Shown here: positions 29,021 through 30,474 of the stretch, in pieces
Layout: each line of letters begins with the position of its first letter
Position numbering within the stretch: position 1 is the stretch's first letter
NCBI GenBank assembly: GCA_019417145.1
Contig: DXVY01000002.1
Coordinates: 1 to 30,474, forward strand
From: Clostridiales bacterium
GTDB lineage: Bacteria; Bacillota; Clostridia; Oscillospirales; Acutalibacteraceae
Direction: 5' to 3'
Length of the DNA stretch: 30,474 nucleotides
Notes under the pieces: generated by a model
The model's input: only the letters and a program-made list of their open reading frames with translations
The model's database searches: none
What the model was told of the DNA's origin: nothing
Made by a program: the position numbers and the translations under genes

Positions 29021-30474
29021 GTGCGACCCGAATACATACGCATGCAGGCCTTTGGCCCTTATCTGCAAGAGACCGTCTGCGACTTTACCTCCCTGTACGC
29101 GGCCCGGCTTTTCCTTATCACCGGCCCCACCGGCGGCGGTAAAACCACCATTCTGGACGCCATGAGTTTCGCCCTCTACGGAAAGGCCACCGGCAGCCAA
29201 CGGGACTTTCGGGATATGCGCAATGTGGCTACGCCCGACGAGATAGACACAGAGGTCCTTTTCATCTTCACCCTGGGCGAGGAACGGTACCGTTTTCTTC
29301 GCCGGTTCCACATTCATAAAAAGCGTACCGGCGGCGTGGAGGAGCAGATTACCGCCGAATGCCATAAATACCAGGGGGAACGTTGGGAGCTGCTTGTCTC
29401 TGGGGCCGAAAAGGTGACGCGGATGGCTGGGGAGCTGCTGGGGTTTACCCACAGCCAGTTTTCACAGGTCATCGTGTTGCCCCAGGGAGAGTTCCGCCGG
29501 CTTTTATTGGCCTCCTCCAAGGACAAGCTGGAAATTTTGCAGGTGCTGTTCGCCACCTCGGTCTGGCAGCAGGTGGCCGATCAGGCGGCCAAAAGGCTGG
29601 GAGAGGTTAAAGAGGAGCTGGAGCTTCTGTCCGCCGGTCGGTCGGCCCAGCTGGAGGCAGCGGGCGTGTCGTCGGCCGAGGAGCTGGAGGCCGTCTGGGA
29701 AAATTGCGGAGGGGAGCTGACAGCGGCAGAGGCCGCCGCCCAGCAGGCGCAGGCGGCATATGACCAGGCATCCAACGCCTTAGAAGCCGCCAAGTCCCTA
29801 TTGGAAAAATTTGATCGCCTGGCCGGGCACCGAAGGATACACGACGGTCTGCTCCGGCAAAACCAAAAGATTGACGAGCTCCGCCGACGATTGGACAGCG
29901 CCCTGAAGGCAAGGTCCCTTCTGCCCTATCTCCAGCAAAAGGAGACGGCCGACCAGACGGTAAAGCAAAAGCGACTGGCCGCGCAGGAAGCCGACCGGGA
30001 GTTGGCGGCCGTCCGGGCCGCCTATGAGGAAATTAGCAAAAAAGCCGACGGCATTCCCACCTTGCAGACACGCATCCAAATCCTACGGGAAAAGGCGGCC
30101 GGCATCTCCGCCCTGTTGCCCGAGGCCCAGCGCCTGGAGGGGCTGACCGACCAGCTGGCCCAGATGGAGAGGGACGCGGCAGCCGCCAAAGCGGAGGCCG
30201 AAAAACGGGCGGTGGAGGTGCGCAACCTGACCGACCGGATTGACAAGGGAGAGGGATATATAAAGGACCTGTATGAAAACCAGATCCTGCCCCAACCCCG
30301 GCTGCGCCAGGAGCTGGAGCAGGCGGAGAACGCCTGTAAGGCCCTTGTGCAGCGACAGGAGGGCGGACAGGCCGTAACGGCGGCGGAAGAGGAAAAGAAA
30401 AAGGCCGACGGCCGATTGGCCACCGCCCTGCGGCTGTTGGAGGCCAAGGAGACCATTGCGGACAGATTGGAAAG
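29021..30474 (+). CDS. sbcC: SbcC ATPase subunit (Rad50-like), 3' end outside the window
   Basis: The reading frame starts with GTG at 29021, immediately after the sbcD stop, with GAGGAGGGG upstream, and stays open to the window end (484 codons). The N-terminal ABC-type nucleotide-binding half is clear: FGPYLQETVCDF, Walker A GPTGGGKTT (residues 35-43), and the Rad50/SbcC signature FSQVIVLPQGEFRRLLLASS with the Q-loop region. From about residue 185 the protein is a long charged coiled coil. Usual family length is about 1,000 residues, so roughly half is missing here. Confidence 0.96.
   Translation, partial: MRPEYIRMQAFGPYLQETVCDFTSLYAARLFLITGPTGGGKTTILDAMSFALYGKATGSQRDFRDMRNVATPDEIDTEVLFIFTLGEERYRFLRRFHIHKKRTGGVEEQITAECHKYQGERWELLVSGAEKVTRMAGELLGFTHSQFSQVIVLPQGEFRRLLLASSKDKLEILQVLFATSVWQQVADQAAKRLGEVKEELELLSAGRSAQLEAAGVSSAEELEAVWENCGGELTAAEAAAQQAQAAYDQASNALEAAKSLLEKFDRLAGHRRIHDGLLRQNQKIDELRRRLDSALKARSLLPYLQQKETADQTVKQKRLAAQEADRELAAVRAAYEEISKKADGIPTLQTRIQILREKAAGISALLPEAQRLEGLTDQLAQMERDAAAAKAEAEKRAVEVRNLTDRIDKGEGYIKDLYENQILPQPRLRQELEQAENACKALVQRQEGGQAVTAAEEEKKKADGRLATALRLLEAKETIADRLE

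Overview
The window looks like a GC-rich, endospore-forming Clostridia genome (Oscillospiraceae-like or a relative; this is inference) with an integrated mobile element in its left half. The host assignment rests on minus-strand spoIVA, a SPOCS-LysM gene resembling sipL, a sporulation-type D-Ala-D-Ala carboxypeptidase, and sbcD-sbcC, all with strong AGGAGG-type ribosome binding sites and high GC.

Positions 1 to about 15,230 look like the integration and regulation end of an integrative conjugative element (ICE). No conjugation genes are visible, so they would have to lie left of the window. From left to right it carries: the first codons of a minus-strand gene; an XRE regulator broken by an in-frame TGA; a VanS/VanR-like two-component pair; a second XRE regulator divergent from a SLOG-fold gene and a coupled receiver-less winged-helix protein; a heavily structured untranslated stretch with two terminators and a possible 5-codon leader; a sigma-region-4-like protein; another ~530-bp structured untranslated stretch; a DinG/XPD-type Fe-S helicase; two miniature resolvase-like proteins; a 59-residue SHOCT-like protein; and a set of three serine recombinases whose middle member has no catalytic domain. 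After the recombinase terminator comes an AT-rich gene with its own promoter and terminator. It encodes a GHKL ATPase joined to a PD-(D/E)XK-like nuclease domain and is the best candidate here for an undescribed, defence-like cargo system.

Positions 15,230 to about 16,550 are a poor-coding transition with strong hairpins, a likely lipoprotein and a small membrane protein overlapping it by 8 nt. From 16,550 on the sequence is ordinary chromosome: a histidine phosphatase divergent from an XRE regulator with overlapping promoters, a CLC-type anion transporter with non-canonical filter motifs, a decayed MATE exporter, a short XRE regulator, the minus-strand group S1-domain protein / sipL-like / spoIVA, dacF-like, and a plus-strand operon of metallophosphoesterase, sbcD and sbcC (cut by the window end).

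No tRNA, rRNA, CRISPR array or insertion sequence was recognised. The element's attachment sites could not be fixed because its left end is outside the window.
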